A stretch of 64,000 nt of DNA from the NCBI GenBank assembly GCA_947474365.1, contig CANJIU010000005.1, positions 1 through 64,000 of the forward strand, in the 5' to 3' direction. A program made the position numbers and the translations under genes. Source of the DNA: Opitutia bacterium (GTDB lineage Bacteria; Verrucomicrobiota; Verrucomicrobiia; Opitutales; Opitutaceae). The notes under the pieces were generated by a model. That model was not told where the DNA came from, made no database searches, and was given only the letters and a program-made list of their open reading frames with translations. The stretch's first letter is position 1; each line of letters opens with the position of its first letter. This document shows, piece by piece, positions 44,114 through 52,778 of this stretch.

Positions 44114-46246
44114 TCACGGATTGTATTCGAAGCCGCCGTTCCCGTCGAGCGAGAGCACCGAGAGTCGTCGGGGTCGTGCGTCAATCTCGGCTGTCCATGT
44201 CCGCCGGGGAGCAGCCGGATCAGGATGTGTGGCGACAACGACTGTGATGCGATGGGGACCCGGCGTGAGCGGAATACGGAGTTCCCCCACCGAGGCGCCG
44301 TCAGATGTGAATCCCTTCGGACGGAAATGATGGATCTGCGACCGGCCATCCACGTCGATTTGCACGACGACGGGCGAACGCTCGCGCCGCGTGGGTTGTG
44401 TGGTGCGCATATGGATGGGCCGCGGATCGTTCCCGGGGGCAAACGCGGCGACGGCCTCACCGGACACCCAGTCGCCGTGGGTGCGGAAGGTGAACACGAA
44501 TTCTCCGTCGCCAGGCGCGGGGTTGCGGAAGGGCGCATTTGCGCCCCCCAGGAGAATTGTCAGAGCGATCGTCGTTACGCTGAGCATCGCGATCCACGAC
44601 GCGAAGGGAGACCGGGCGGTCGGGATCGCGACGGTGGGCGACTTGAGCAGTCCGAGTGCGGCGGCAGAAAGGAGCTGCGGACGGAGAGGGTCGAAAAAGG
44701 CGTGGGCGACCTTGCGCGGGTCCGCGCGATTGGGGCGAAATTCCGGTTCGCGCGTGCCCGCGATCCGGGCCGACAGCCACCGGTTGCCCTCCTTGCAAAA
44801 CGCCTCGCTCGAACCGCAACCGACGACAAGCACGGCGGTCGCCCCCTTGGTGATGACACGCTCGATCAGCTTGGGCTCAATCCAGCCCGCGCAGGGAATG
44901 GGCCGCACCGTGAAGCCGGGCAACCGCCGCGCCCACGCGACGTGGTCGAAGAGTTCCCAACCGCCCTCTGACTGAACGCAGACAAAGGCGAGGGCGGGGG
45001 CTTCGCCGCGGGCGACTTCGGCGACGACGTAGCGCTCCAGTTCTCGCACGACTTGCTGTGCGTCGAACCACCCGAGACCGATGCCTTGCGTATCGCAGGC
45101 GCCCGCACACACACCGCAGCCGATGCAGCGGTCGGGATCGATCTGCGCCTGGGAGGGGAAGGGTTTTCCGTCGGTGCGTGGGACCATCGTGATCGCCCCG
45201 AACGGGCAGTCGTGAGAGCACAGCGTGCAGGAAAAGCAGCGCGACACGTTGACCGCGGCCTGGAAAACCGGGCGCGCCCGGCGGCGCCCCAGCCACCACG
45301 GTACGGTCGTCAGCCCGATCGCTGTGAACACGGTGGTGATCCAAATCCCGCCCCCGGAGAGACGCCCGGTGATCGCGAGTGGCCAGAGAAACCACCAGTC
45401 CATCGAAAACCGATTCGGCTTCACCGCGAGTTCGGCGATGGCGGCGTTGGTGGCGGGAAACACCAGCGACGCGATGATGACGGTGGCGGTGAGCCACGCC
45501 GTTAGGCGCCAGTCGGGCAGCAGCGTGCTGCGACTCTGGCGCGCGAGGTGAAGGCACAGTCCGCCGGCGATGCCCAGCGGCAACGCCATGTGGAGAAAGA
45601 ACACGACGAAAAACAGCAGTGACGGCACGGTGCGGTCGGAGGTGAAGAGCCGCAGCATCGGTTCACCAAACACGGGGAGCACGTCGATCGCGCGGATCGT
45701 GTCGAGTGCGAGCAATTGGGCCCGGACGTCCCAGACCAGCCAATAGCCGCTCCATCCGATGAACCACACCAGCGCGAGCAACGCGATGCCGCTCACCCAC
45801 GCGAGCCATCGGGCGTCGGCGAATTTTCGCGCGAGCAGCGTGCGCAGGCCGTGCGCCAGCACGAGCAGCATCACTAGATCGGAGGAGTAACGGTGAACGC
45901 TGCGGACGAGTCCGCCAAAGGACCTCGGCCCGAGCCCCGCCAGCGACGTCCAGGCCGATTGCACGCTCGCCGAATACCACAGGAGCATCAGCACGCCGGA
46001 GACGGTGGCGAGGATCAGCATGGCGTTGGCCGCGGCGCCGAGGTGGGCGAGGGGATTGACGCTACGCGGCAGCCAGCGCTCCAGCAGCAGGTCCAGGACG
46101 GCAACCAACCGGTCTCCCGCCGCCAGCCACCGGGCCGCGCGCGTGGGCGGCGGCGGCGGTCGCGCCCCCGGGGCGTCGCCTACCGGCCCCATGGCATCCG
46201 CGAGTGTCTCGCAATCCACGTCAGGATGCTGGTGCGGCGTCGGCAT
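44114..46246 (-). CDS. Fusion: di-haem cytochrome b, two 4Fe-4S clusters and an MvhD-like domain
   Basis: The 710-residue protein combines three electron-transfer modules. Residues 60-320 are a cytochrome b N-terminal-type membrane domain with two His pairs, H118/H132 and H219/H233, each 14 apart, for two haems. Residues 337-384 hold two ferredoxin motifs, CFSCTLCSHDCP and CIGCGVCAGACD. Residues 415-500 resemble the MvhD/FlpD 2Fe-2S subunit (FVCVQ, PCAGWIEPKLIERVITKGAT, VVGCGSSEAFCKEGN; Cys423, 452, 477, 484). One more membrane segment (about 548-565) and a beta-rich domain end the protein. It probably moves electrons between quinone and a soluble or membrane partner. The cluster around it encodes an oxygen-reductase-like complex. 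The fusion is unusual and its direction of electron flow is unknown. Confidence 0.85.
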   Translation of the reverse strand: MPTPHQHPDVDCETLADAMGPVGDAPGARPPPPPTRAARWLAAGDRLVAVLDLLLERWLPRSVNPLAHLGAAANAMLILATVSGVLMLLWYSASVQSAWTSLAGLGPRSFGGLVRSVHRYSSDLVMLLVLAHGLRTLLARKFADARWLAWVSGIALLALVWFIGWSGYWLVWDVRAQLLALDTIRAIDVLPVFGEPMLRLFTSDRTVPSLLFFVVFFLHMALPLGIAGGLCLHLARQSRSTLLPDWRLTAWLTATVIIASLVFPATNAAIAELAVKPNRFSMDWWFLWPLAITGRLSGGGIWITTVFTAIGLTTVPWWLGRRRARPVFQAAVNVSRCFSCTLCSHDCPFGAITMVPRTDGKPFPSQAQIDPDRCIGCGVCAGACDTQGIGLGWFDAQQVVRELERYVVAEVARGEAPALAFVCVQSEGGWELFDHVAWARRLPGFTVRPIPCAGWIEPKLIERVITKGATAVLVVGCGSSEAFCKEGNRWLSARIAGTREPEFRPNRADPRKVAHAFFDPLRPQLLSAAALGLLKSPTVAIPTARSPFASWIAMLSVTTIALTILLGGANAPFRNPAPGDGEFVFTFRTHGDWVSGEAVAAFAPGNDPRPIHMRTTQPTRRERSPVVVQIDVDGRSQIHHFRPKGFTSDGASVGELRIPLTPGPHRITVVVATHPDPAAPRRTWTAEIDARPRRLSVLSLDGNGGFEYNP

Positions 46247-47243
46247 GGGCTTCGCGAAGGAGGGCGCGGAGGCCGTCGCGCAGCCACGCGCGATGGCGCG
46301 GATCGAGCGTGAAGCGGTAGGCGATGTGGTTGGCTCGATCGACGAGAAGGAAAAGGTTGGCGTGGTCGATCACGCCAGTCTGCGGATTGCGGGTGGCGGA
46401 AAACTGCAGCCGCGTGAGGGCGTCGTGCATCGCGGCCGGCTCCCGCGCGTTGACGTAACGGAACTCCGGATGCGCTAGGCCGCGCGCACCGGCGACCGCG
46501 TCCATCAGCCCGGCGGTCTCGTATTCGGGATTGAGCGAGAGCGCCACGACACTCAGGCCGTCGCGCTCGACAGCCGGCAATTCGTCGAGAATTTTCCTCA
46601 GCTCGAGAAAGATCTCCGGACAGGCGGTCGTACAGGTGGCATAAACCCCGGTGACGAGCATCACGCGGCCCCGGAGGTCGGCGAATTGGAACGGCGCCCC
46701 TTTTTGGTCCAGCAGCGGCAAGTCAGGTAGCGCGAGGCTGACGCGGATACGTGCGCCGGGGAAGGGCGGCAGGATCTGGGCTCGGACGACATCGTTGCGG
46801 GCGTAGTATACCAGGCCTCCGGCGGCACCGGCCACCACCGCGAGTCCCAGTGCCGCCGCGCCGGTGTGGGCGCGCCAGAGCGACGGCGACCGCAGGCGGA
46901 CGAGGGTGTCGCGCCAGAGCAGCGCGGCGACGCCGACGACAAAAAGCGGTTCGGCCATCATGACCGAGACGGCGAGCCACGAGACGCCGCCGGTGCGCGG
47001 ATCGCCGCGGTAGCACCAAAATTGGAAATCCCGGACGAATTCCCCGAGCCAGCCACCCTCGGTCGGCCCGAAGATCGTCAGCAGCAGAAATCCCTCGTAG
47101 CCCGCGAGAGCCGTGAACAGAAACACGAGCAGGCACGGACCCGTGAGCCAGCGGGCGGACGCCGATTGCTCTGGTTCTTGGGGTGCGGTGGGTGGCGCCG
47201 CAGGGTGGCCCGGGGTGAGGAGCAGCGTTCCCGGATCGGTCAT
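46221..47243 (-). CDS. SCO1/SenC-family protein with an N-terminal membrane domain
   Basis: The 340-residue protein has three hydrophobic segments (about residues 33-58, 86-108 and 126-147), then a thioredoxin-fold SCO domain: PDLPLLDQKGAPFQFADLRG, VYATCTTACP (copper-binding CxxxC) and IDHANLFLLVD (ligand His). SCO proteins deliver copper to the CuA site of subunit II. The longer membrane part is unlike typical SCO proteins with one anchor. The gene overlaps the cytochrome b fusion by 26 bases and starts 22 bases after the stop of the subunit I gene, so all belong to one operon. Confidence 0.9.
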   Translation of the reverse strand: MTDPGTLLLTPGHPAAPPTAPQEPEQSASARWLTGPCLLVFLFTALAGYEGFLLLTIFGPTEGGWLGEFVRDFQFWCYRGDPRTGGVSWLAVSVMMAEPLFVVGVAALLWRDTLVRLRSPSLWRAHTGAAALGLAVVAGAAGGLVYYARNDVVRAQILPPFPGARIRVSLALPDLPLLDQKGAPFQFADLRGRVMLVTGVYATCTTACPEIFLELRKILDELPAVERDGLSVVALSLNPEYETAGLMDAVAGARGLAHPEFRYVNAREPAAMHDALTRLQFSATRNPQTGVIDHANLFLLVDRANHIAYRFTLDPRHRAWLRDGLRALLREAHADAAPAS

Positions 47244-47264
47244 GGTGTTGCGAGGCTTTGACGC

Positions 47265-48968
47265 TCAGCGCACGGGCCAGACATCGGCCAGCGCCTTCCA
47301 GTTGGCGAAGTAGTATACGGCGAAACACGCGAGGAAGACGAGCGTGAGGACCATCGTGCCCTTCGTGGCGTAGTGGTCGTTGGCCAGCGAACCCGGTTTG
47401 CTCCCGGCGAGCGCCGCGGGAACGCCCCAGTCGGCCATCGCGCGTCCTTCGATCTTGTCGCCGAAGAACAACGTGCCCACGCACAAGAGCGCGAAGACCA
47501 GCAAGCCGATGAAGGCGAGCACGCCGCCGATGCCGAGCAAGCCGAGCCAGAGGTGGGCGGCGGGTCCGTACACGCCCTGGGCGTCAATGTCCCAGCTGCG
47601 GCGCGACACGCCCATCGAACCCGCGAATGACATGCCGAACGAGACCAGGACGATGCCGATGCCAAACAGCCAGGGTTGGACGCGCGCGACACCGCGGAAG
47701 ATGAAGTCGCGTTGAAAAATCAGCGGGATGACATAGAAGGCGAGTCCCATGAAGGCGAGGGTGGTGCCGCCGACGACGGTCACGTGGAAATGCCCGGGGA
47801 TGCGCAGGGTGTTATGTGCGATGATGTTGATCTGCTGCGTGCCGAGGGTGACGCCGGTGATGCCGCCGAGGAAACCGAAGATGACCACGGAAAGCGCCGT
47901 GGCGGAAAACGCCGGATTCTTCCATGGGAGCGCGGTCACCCAGCCGAAGATGCCGCCAGTGTAACCTTTTTCGCGCATCGCGATCTCGACGCCCGCCGGC
48001 ACGGTGAAACCGTGAACCATCGATGCGAGCACCGCGAGGTACATGGCGTAGGAGGTGTTCCAGATCTTCCAGGTTGCGCCCACGCCCGGGTCGACGAGCA
48101 GATGGTGGGCGGAGGCGAGGTTGATGAAGAGAATGTAGAGGACGAACGCCGTGCGGCACACCGCCTCGTTGATCGGCCGGGATCCGAGGATGACATGCGT
48201 CAGCAGATACCAGACGGACACCATCGCGCAGACGTTGACCTGCTGGGACTGGTGGCCGAGGCCCCACCAGATGAGGCGATACCAGGCCGGGTCGGGCTGC
48301 GGCGTCCAGCCCATCGAGTAGGTGAACGTCGGGATCATCACGATTGCGCCGTGCAGCAGGGTGACGACCGCGATGATGGCCGCGGCGGTGGCGCCGAACG
48401 TCACGATCGGCACCGAGCCCTCATAGGCGCGATCGCGTTTGGCGACATAGAGCGTCGCGAAAAAATTGAAGACGCCGGTGAGCGTGCCCACGGCGACGAG
48501 GATGATGCCGAGGTAGAACAGCGGGTGGGCGAGCAGCGGCAGATAGGACGTCATCATCACGTCGGCGCTGCCGGCCACGATGATATAGTCGACCATCACG
48601 GCGCCGACGATCATCATCAGGAACGAAGCCCATGCGACTTTGCGCGAATAGAGCCGGGCGTTGAGCGGCGTCGTGCACGCGAAGTAGAGAATCGCGACCT
48701 CAAAAAACAGGATCCACAGGATCAGCATGTTAATGCCGTGGAAAGTCAGGATGCGGTAGAACCAGTCGACCGGAAGAAGGTGGACGGTCTGCCAGCGCGT
48801 GAGCGCCAACAGGAGCGCGGCGATCCCGCCCAGCAGGAGGAAGACGATTCCACAGACGGCGTTGAGCTTGATGAAGCGTTGGGCGTCGAGGCAGACGCCG
48901 AGACCGGTGGTGCCACAGATCCGTCCGGGCGTGCCGGGGGCGGCGAGGGAATGAGAAGGGTTGGACAT
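47265..48968 (-). CDS. Haem-copper oxidase subunit I, catalytic
   Basis: The 567-residue, twelve-or-more-segment protein has the full set of ligands: H77 (low-spin haem), H239 in WWGLGHQSQQV and the pair H288/H289 in SAHHLL (CuB), and H393/H395 in PGHFHVTVVGG (high-spin and low-spin haem). The position four residues after H239, where oxidases of types A and B have the cross-linked Tyr, is Gln243. Tyr278 in the next helix, ten residues before H288, could take that role as in cbb3 enzymes; this is inference. It reduces oxygen at the cytoplasmic membrane. It follows the CuA subunit gene by 11 bases. Confidence 0.93.
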   Translation of the reverse strand: MSNPSHSLAAPGTPGRICGTTGLGVCLDAQRFIKLNAVCGIVFLLLGGIAALLLALTRWQTVHLLPVDWFYRILTFHGINMLILWILFFEVAILYFACTTPLNARLYSRKVAWASFLMMIVGAVMVDYIIVAGSADVMMTSYLPLLAHPLFYLGIILVAVGTLTGVFNFFATLYVAKRDRAYEGSVPIVTFGATAAAIIAVVTLLHGAIVMIPTFTYSMGWTPQPDPAWYRLIWWGLGHQSQQVNVCAMVSVWYLLTHVILGSRPINEAVCRTAFVLYILFINLASAHHLLVDPGVGATWKIWNTSYAMYLAVLASMVHGFTVPAGVEIAMREKGYTGGIFGWVTALPWKNPAFSATALSVVIFGFLGGITGVTLGTQQINIIAHNTLRIPGHFHVTVVGGTTLAFMGLAFYVIPLIFQRDFIFRGVARVQPWLFGIGIVLVSFGMSFAGSMGVSRRSWDIDAQGVYGPAAHLWLGLLGIGGVLAFIGLLVFALLCVGTLFFGDKIEGRAMADWGVPAALAGSKPGSLANDHYATKGTMVLTLVFLACFAVYYFANWKALADVWPVR

Positions 48969-48979
48969 GGCCGTGGCGT

Positions 48980-49534
48980 TTATTCGACGAAGATTTTTCC
49001 GGACATGGCGTGATGGCCGATGCCGCAGAATTCATTGCAGACGATGGTGAATTCGCCCTTGGAGGTCGGGGTGAGTGTGAGCACGTGATCGTACCCGGGG
49101 AGCACCTGGAAATTCATGTTCAACGGCTGCAGGGAGAAACCGTGTTGCAGGTCGAGCGAGGAGAGGTGCAGTCGGTAAGTCTCACCCAGGCGGAGACGAA
49201 GGGCGGGGTACCACTGCCACATCCGGCCCATCAGGTAGGCGTCACCGCCGGCCGGAGGTTCGACGAGGGGCTCTTCCTGCATGAGGGGATTGGCGGTGCC
49301 CGTGGGCTTGTACGTGCCGACGCGGTTGGCGGCCACGAACTTCTCGGTGCGGGCGAGAAAATCGAGAGGCTTGACCGTGTAGGCTTCGCCGGTGCTGTTT
49401 TGCTTCCCGCGAAAATGCCAGTACGGCATCATCAGCGACATGACGAAGCACCAGAGGATGGCGCAGCCGAGCCAGATTTTTTCGTGGCCGGCCGGACGAT
49501 GAAACCACGGGGTGGTAAGTGGACGCAGGCTCAT
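48980..49534 (-). CDS. Cytochrome c oxidase subunit II (CuA)
   Basis: The 184-residue protein has one membrane segment (KIWLGCAILWCFVMSLMM) and a cupredoxin domain. The CuA ligands are complete: His in SLDLQHGFS and C-N-E-F-C-x3-H-x2-M in CNEFCGIGHHAM. It takes electrons from cytochrome c, so the complex is a cytochrome c-type rather than a quinol oxidase. The extra segment between membrane helix and cupredoxin part (about 50 residues) is unlike canonical subunits. The small membrane-protein gene lies 12 bases upstream. Confidence 0.94.
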   Translation of the reverse strand: MSLRPLTTPWFHRPAGHEKIWLGCAILWCFVMSLMMPYWHFRGKQNSTGEAYTVKPLDFLARTEKFVAANRVGTYKPTGTANPLMQEEPLVEPPAGGDAYLMGRMWQWYPALRLRLGETYRLHLSSLDLQHGFSLQPLNMNFQVLPGYDHVLTLTPTSKGEFTIVCNEFCGIGHHAMSGKIFVE

Positions 49535-49546
49535 GGGGTGAGGTGT

Positions 49547-49696
49547 TCAGGGCAGCAGGGCCGGTTTGGTGAGCACGAGTTCGACCCAACCCCACGCGGT
49601 GTAGGAGAGGAGGGGGATGACGACGCCGAGGACGAGGAGCAGCCAGGGGTTGTCGAGGACCCGCTGCCACGGGTGCTTGTTAGGTTCGTTGTTCAT
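49547..49696 (-). CDS. Small single-segment membrane protein of the oxidase cluster
   Basis: The 49-residue protein MNNEPNKHPWQRVLDNP... starts at ATG 49696, overlapping the end of the upstream oxidase-like gene, and has one transmembrane segment (LLLVLGVVIPLLSYTAWGW). Small one-helix subunits are common in B-type and cbb3-type oxidases. Tight spacing on both sides supports it being translated. The larger in-frame start at 49798 lies inside another gene and is not likely. Confidence 0.75.
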   Translation of the reverse strand: MNNEPNKHPWQRVLDNPWLLLVLGVVIPLLSYTAWGWVELVLTKPALLP

Positions 49697-51116
49697 GGAG
49701 AAGGTGTGAAGTCCGGGCTTCGGCGTGGCGCCACTGGCCGACGCGGCGCAGCATAACCGCGAGGAAAAATATGCCGCCAGCCACGGCGACGAGGCCACCG
49801 AGGCCCATGATGCTCAGCCCCAGATATTCCCCCAGAGAGCGGACGTGTTGTTCCACGCCGTACTGCTTGCGACCAAGGCCGAACGCGCCGGCCAACGCGA
49901 AGCCCAGGCCGAAGACCGCCTGGCCGCCGCCGAAGAGGATTAGTTGCAGCCGGGCGTGGGGCGCCGGCGCGACATCCGATCCAGCGGGCGCCACGCTCGT
50001 GCAAAAATCGTACGCCGCGGCCATCAGCGCGATCGTGACGGCGCCGATGGCGCAGTGATAATGCCCGGGCACCAGCGTGCTGGAGCCTCGGATCAGGGAA
50101 CCGAGTAAAAATCCCAGCACGGTCAACGCGACGCTGCCGGCGAAGCCGACGAAACGATGATCGCGCCAGTTCAGTTGCGCGCGGCGGCGCCAGACGTGGA
50201 CCCCGGCGGTGGCCACGACCACGAGCACGACGGGAAACAGCGTCCAGCGCATCAGATGCGTCGCCATCGAGAAATAGTTCGTCGTCGTGGTTCCGGCGAA
50301 GGCCAGCGGTGGCATGGTCACTTGCGGCAGCACCAGCGCGGTGAGGAGCGCGGCAGTCGCGTTGGGCGACAACACCGATTCTCCAGTCCAACGCCGGAGG
50401 AGGTGCAGCCACAGCGCCAGCATCGCCGCGACGTTGGCCGCCTGCAGCACGTGACCGCCGCCCCAGAACACCAGCTCATAAAAAACCGCGGGTGCCGCGT
50501 CCGGCGTGGTGCGCCAGGCGCCGAGGAATGTCACAATCGCCAGGACGTTGGCCGCCGCCGCCGCGCGCAGGGCGAACACGACTTCGCCGGACAACGCCTT
50601 TTCGTCGGTGCGGGCCGGCGTGCCGAGTGCGACCGCGAAAAAGAGCCCGGTGCCGGCAAACCAGCCGACGAGTCCGAGAAAAAACACGGGGTGATCGATG
50701 ACCGGCACGTAGTTCGAGAGCACGGGCTGCGCGCCGGGCATCACTGCTCCCACGACCATCGCGCCGACGCCGGCGGCGGCCAGGGCAAACGCGGTGGTTG
50801 TCACGCCGCGCGACAGGCGCGAGCCGAGCGCGAGGGCGAGAAAGGCGAGCGTCCCGGCCTGAAACCACACGACGATCGCGAGGTCGACGTGAACGACGAG
50901 TGCGCGTTTGAAGAACAAGGGATCCGTGAACAGCCAGTCGAGGAACGGCAGCCGGCCGATGACGAGGAGGAGCGAAAGCAACCCGGCGAGCACGAGGCTG
51001 CCGATGGCGAAAAGGAACCAGCCGCGCGCGCCGTACGTGGTGTCGCTCGCCGCCTCAACGGGGCGTATCTCTGGAAAGTCCCCGATCGTCGGGGCGATCA
51101 TGGTGGGTGGTGGCAT
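49680..51116 (-). CDS. Haem-copper-oxidase-like subunit I lacking the CuB histidine pair
   Basis: The protein has 478 residues from ATG 51116 (ATG 51101 is also possible) and about twelve membrane segments. It keeps the haem ligands of subunit I: H76 in VVHVDLAIVVWFQ and the pair H352/H354 in PGHYHCAIGAV. H222 in FWGGGHVLQAANVA matches the first CuB ligand. The neighbouring helix, where catalytic subunits have His-His, reads QVTMPPLAFAG, with Pro269/Pro270 at the aligned place. A CuB site is therefore unlikely, and oxygen or NO reduction by this chain is doubtful. It is the first gene of the cluster and may serve as a haem-only partner of the complete subunit I. Confidence 0.82.
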   Translation of the reverse strand: MPPPTMIAPTIGDFPEIRPVEAASDTTYGARGWFLFAIGSLVLAGLLSLLLVIGRLPFLDWLFTDPLFFKRALVVHVDLAIVVWFQAGTLAFLALALGSRLSRGVTTTAFALAAAGVGAMVVGAVMPGAQPVLSNYVPVIDHPVFFLGLVGWFAGTGLFFAVALGTPARTDEKALSGEVVFALRAAAAANVLAIVTFLGAWRTTPDAAPAVFYELVFWGGGHVLQAANVAAMLALWLHLLRRWTGESVLSPNATAALLTALVLPQVTMPPLAFAGTTTTNYFSMATHLMRWTLFPVVLVVVATAGVHVWRRRAQLNWRDHRFVGFAGSVALTVLGFLLGSLIRGSSTLVPGHYHCAIGAVTIALMAAAYDFCTSVAPAGSDVAPAPHARLQLILFGGGQAVFGLGFALAGAFGLGRKQYGVEQHVRSLGEYLGLSIMGLGGLVAVAGGIFFLAVMLRRVGQWRHAEARTSHLLHEQRT

Positions 51117-51828
51117 GCACCGTTGTAGTGCATGGGAGCGCTGCGGTCCTTGATCGCCGTCAAGGTTTTGCATCGTCGTCGCGCGCCGGCCTCGCGGGCG
51201 GTCGCAATGGCCCCGCGTTTTGGCGGTTCGGGGCGCGGTCATCTCGGCAACGGATCGCTCCGAATGTTTTTGGTGGGCCATCGTTACTGCGGTGCGGTTC
51301 GTCGCCGCAGTTCGGTGACGAGATCGAGCTTCCCGGCGGCCTGTCCGCCGGTCGGCTCCTGCCTACATCTACTCCCCCTTGGGCCCAGCTCGACGCAGGG
51401 GCCAACGCCGCCACTCGAGGCGGGGTTCGTCCCACCCGGCGGCCGAACTGCTCCCCTTGGTGGGAGCCGTCGCATTCGCCCCTCGGGTGTTCCCGGGAAA
51501 GCCTGGCCGAGAAGGATGCGAGAAGGATCCGTATAGGTTCCGAGAAGGATCTGAGAAGGATCCGAGAAGGATCCTGAGGAAAACCCCCTGCGTGGCCCCG
51601 GTGATCAGTCCCCATCCGCGGGTGCGCAAGGGCCCATCGCTGCGCCGCCGCCCTGGCACGGTAAGACCGAAGGGTCTGCAGCAAGGCAGCTGCCTGGCAG
51701 TTGCCCGTCGTCCTCCGTGTCGGTCTTGTCCTCTATTTCTGCGGCGTCCTGCCTGGAGCGGCGACGCCCCCGTCGCCGACATCGGATTCGGAAGAGCACG
51801 GCGAAAAAGCCGCCGACGGGTCATGCCG
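51117..51828. other. Intergenic region with short tandem repeats, no gene seen
   Basis: About 700 bases between the oxidase cluster and the integrase remnant. It contains the 11-base tandem repeats described separately and a hairpin GGCGACG-GGGG-CGTCGCC near 51772-51790. Open frames on both strands are artefacts of high GC. The oxidase promoter should lie near 51120-51300. Confidence 0.45.
51509..51574. repeat. Tandem 11-base repeats
   Basis: Six head-to-tail units of 11 bases: GAGAAGGATGC, GAGAAGGATCC, GTATAGGTTCC (degenerate), GAGAAGGATCT, GAGAAGGATCC and GAGAAGGATCC. The unit does not fit a codon period. Such iterons can bind a protein or arise by slippage. Confidence 0.85.
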
Positions 51829-52647
51829 CTATCCGAAGCGTCGATAGGCGCGACGCAGATGGCCGAAAACACTCTCGACCAGCTCCGCCATCAGCCGCGA
51901 CGTGCCGTCCAGCTGTCGTAAAAGCCGCTAGCATTCGTCGCGGCTTAGGACCACGGGCATTCTTCGTTTCGGTCGCGCCCGCCGAAAATCAATGGGCCCG
52001 GGTTCCCGGTGCAGTCCCTCTTTCAGAAAAAACACCAGCGCATTCAACGCCTGCTTTTGCGTTGATGGACTCGCACGTTTCTCCACCGCCAGCGCCGTGA
52101 GGAACGCCACCACATCTGTCCCGTCCGCCGCATAAGGACTCCGCGGCTTTACGAAGGCCGCGAACTTGGCCGCCCATTCCCGATCGGTCGTTTCGGTTCG
52201 CCAGGGGAACCCCCGGCCGCGGCTCGCCTTGATGAGGTCGCGCTCCCAATCCGCCCCGCCGAGGTCGGTCCGCGCCGGCGGAGGCGTCCCGTGGCCCACC
52301 CCGCGGCGATTCCGCCCGGACCGCCACAGCCAGCGGAGGGCATCGCGCGCGAGTGTCGCGCCCCGAGGTTCGCGCGCGAGATAGTTTCGCACCGCGCTGA
52401 CAGACGGGACCGCCTGTCGCGGCCGGCAATGCGCCTCAAACCAGGCGATTTCGCGCGCGTAATCCGCCCGCACCGTCTGGTCGATCCGGGCGGTCGCGAG
52501 CGCCCCGCCACAGTTGGCGAACAAGAGGGAGGTGTTTTCCCTGGGAGTGCAGTCGCCGCCGAAAGCCACACTCGGAGTAACGCTTTCAGCGGGAGCCCGC
52601 ACGATTCTCTCGGCGACCCAAATTGCGGTAGGATTTGTTTGGTGCAA
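51829..52647 (-). pseudogene. intI: Broken integron integrase (tyrosine recombinase), N-terminal part
   Basis: On the minus strand the region near 52200-51930 matches the N-terminal half of integron integrases: a SAM-like core-binding domain with DGTDVVAFLTALAVEKRAS, STQKQALNALVFFLKEGL, then RRMPVVLSRDEC. A TAG at 51928-51930 interrupts this; immediately after it the same frame continues with RLLRQLDGTSRLMAELV, the expected next family segment. The next codon in intact relatives would typically be CAG, so a single C-to-T change explains the stop. The catalytic domain with the Arg-His-Arg-Tyr residues is absent, and a second stop follows at 51829. An N-terminal extension of about 130 residues precedes the core. 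The gene is not functional. It is divergent from the cassette genes, as intI normally is. Confidence 0.82.
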
Positions 52648-52761
52648 CGTGGATGACGTTCTGCTACCGCACTCTCCGTGTCTGCCCCCGTTCCGCCACC
52701 GCCCAAGCTCCGTCCCCGCCGCCTCCTGCGAAAGCCAGACTGAGTAAGGGATAATTACACT

Positions 52762-52768
52762 GTTGGGC
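52762..52768 (+). other. attI-like core site
   Basis: GTTGGGC fits the recombination core GTTRRRY. It stands between the 5' end of the integrase remnant and the first cassette gene, whose ATG is 10 bases later. This is the expected position of the attI insertion point. The seven-base core alone is not decisive. Confidence 0.5.
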
Positions 52769-52778
52769 CAAGAATCGA

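Noticed and set aside
51509-51574. A CRISPR array
   Set aside because: The units are head-to-tail without unique spacers, and no cas gene is nearby.
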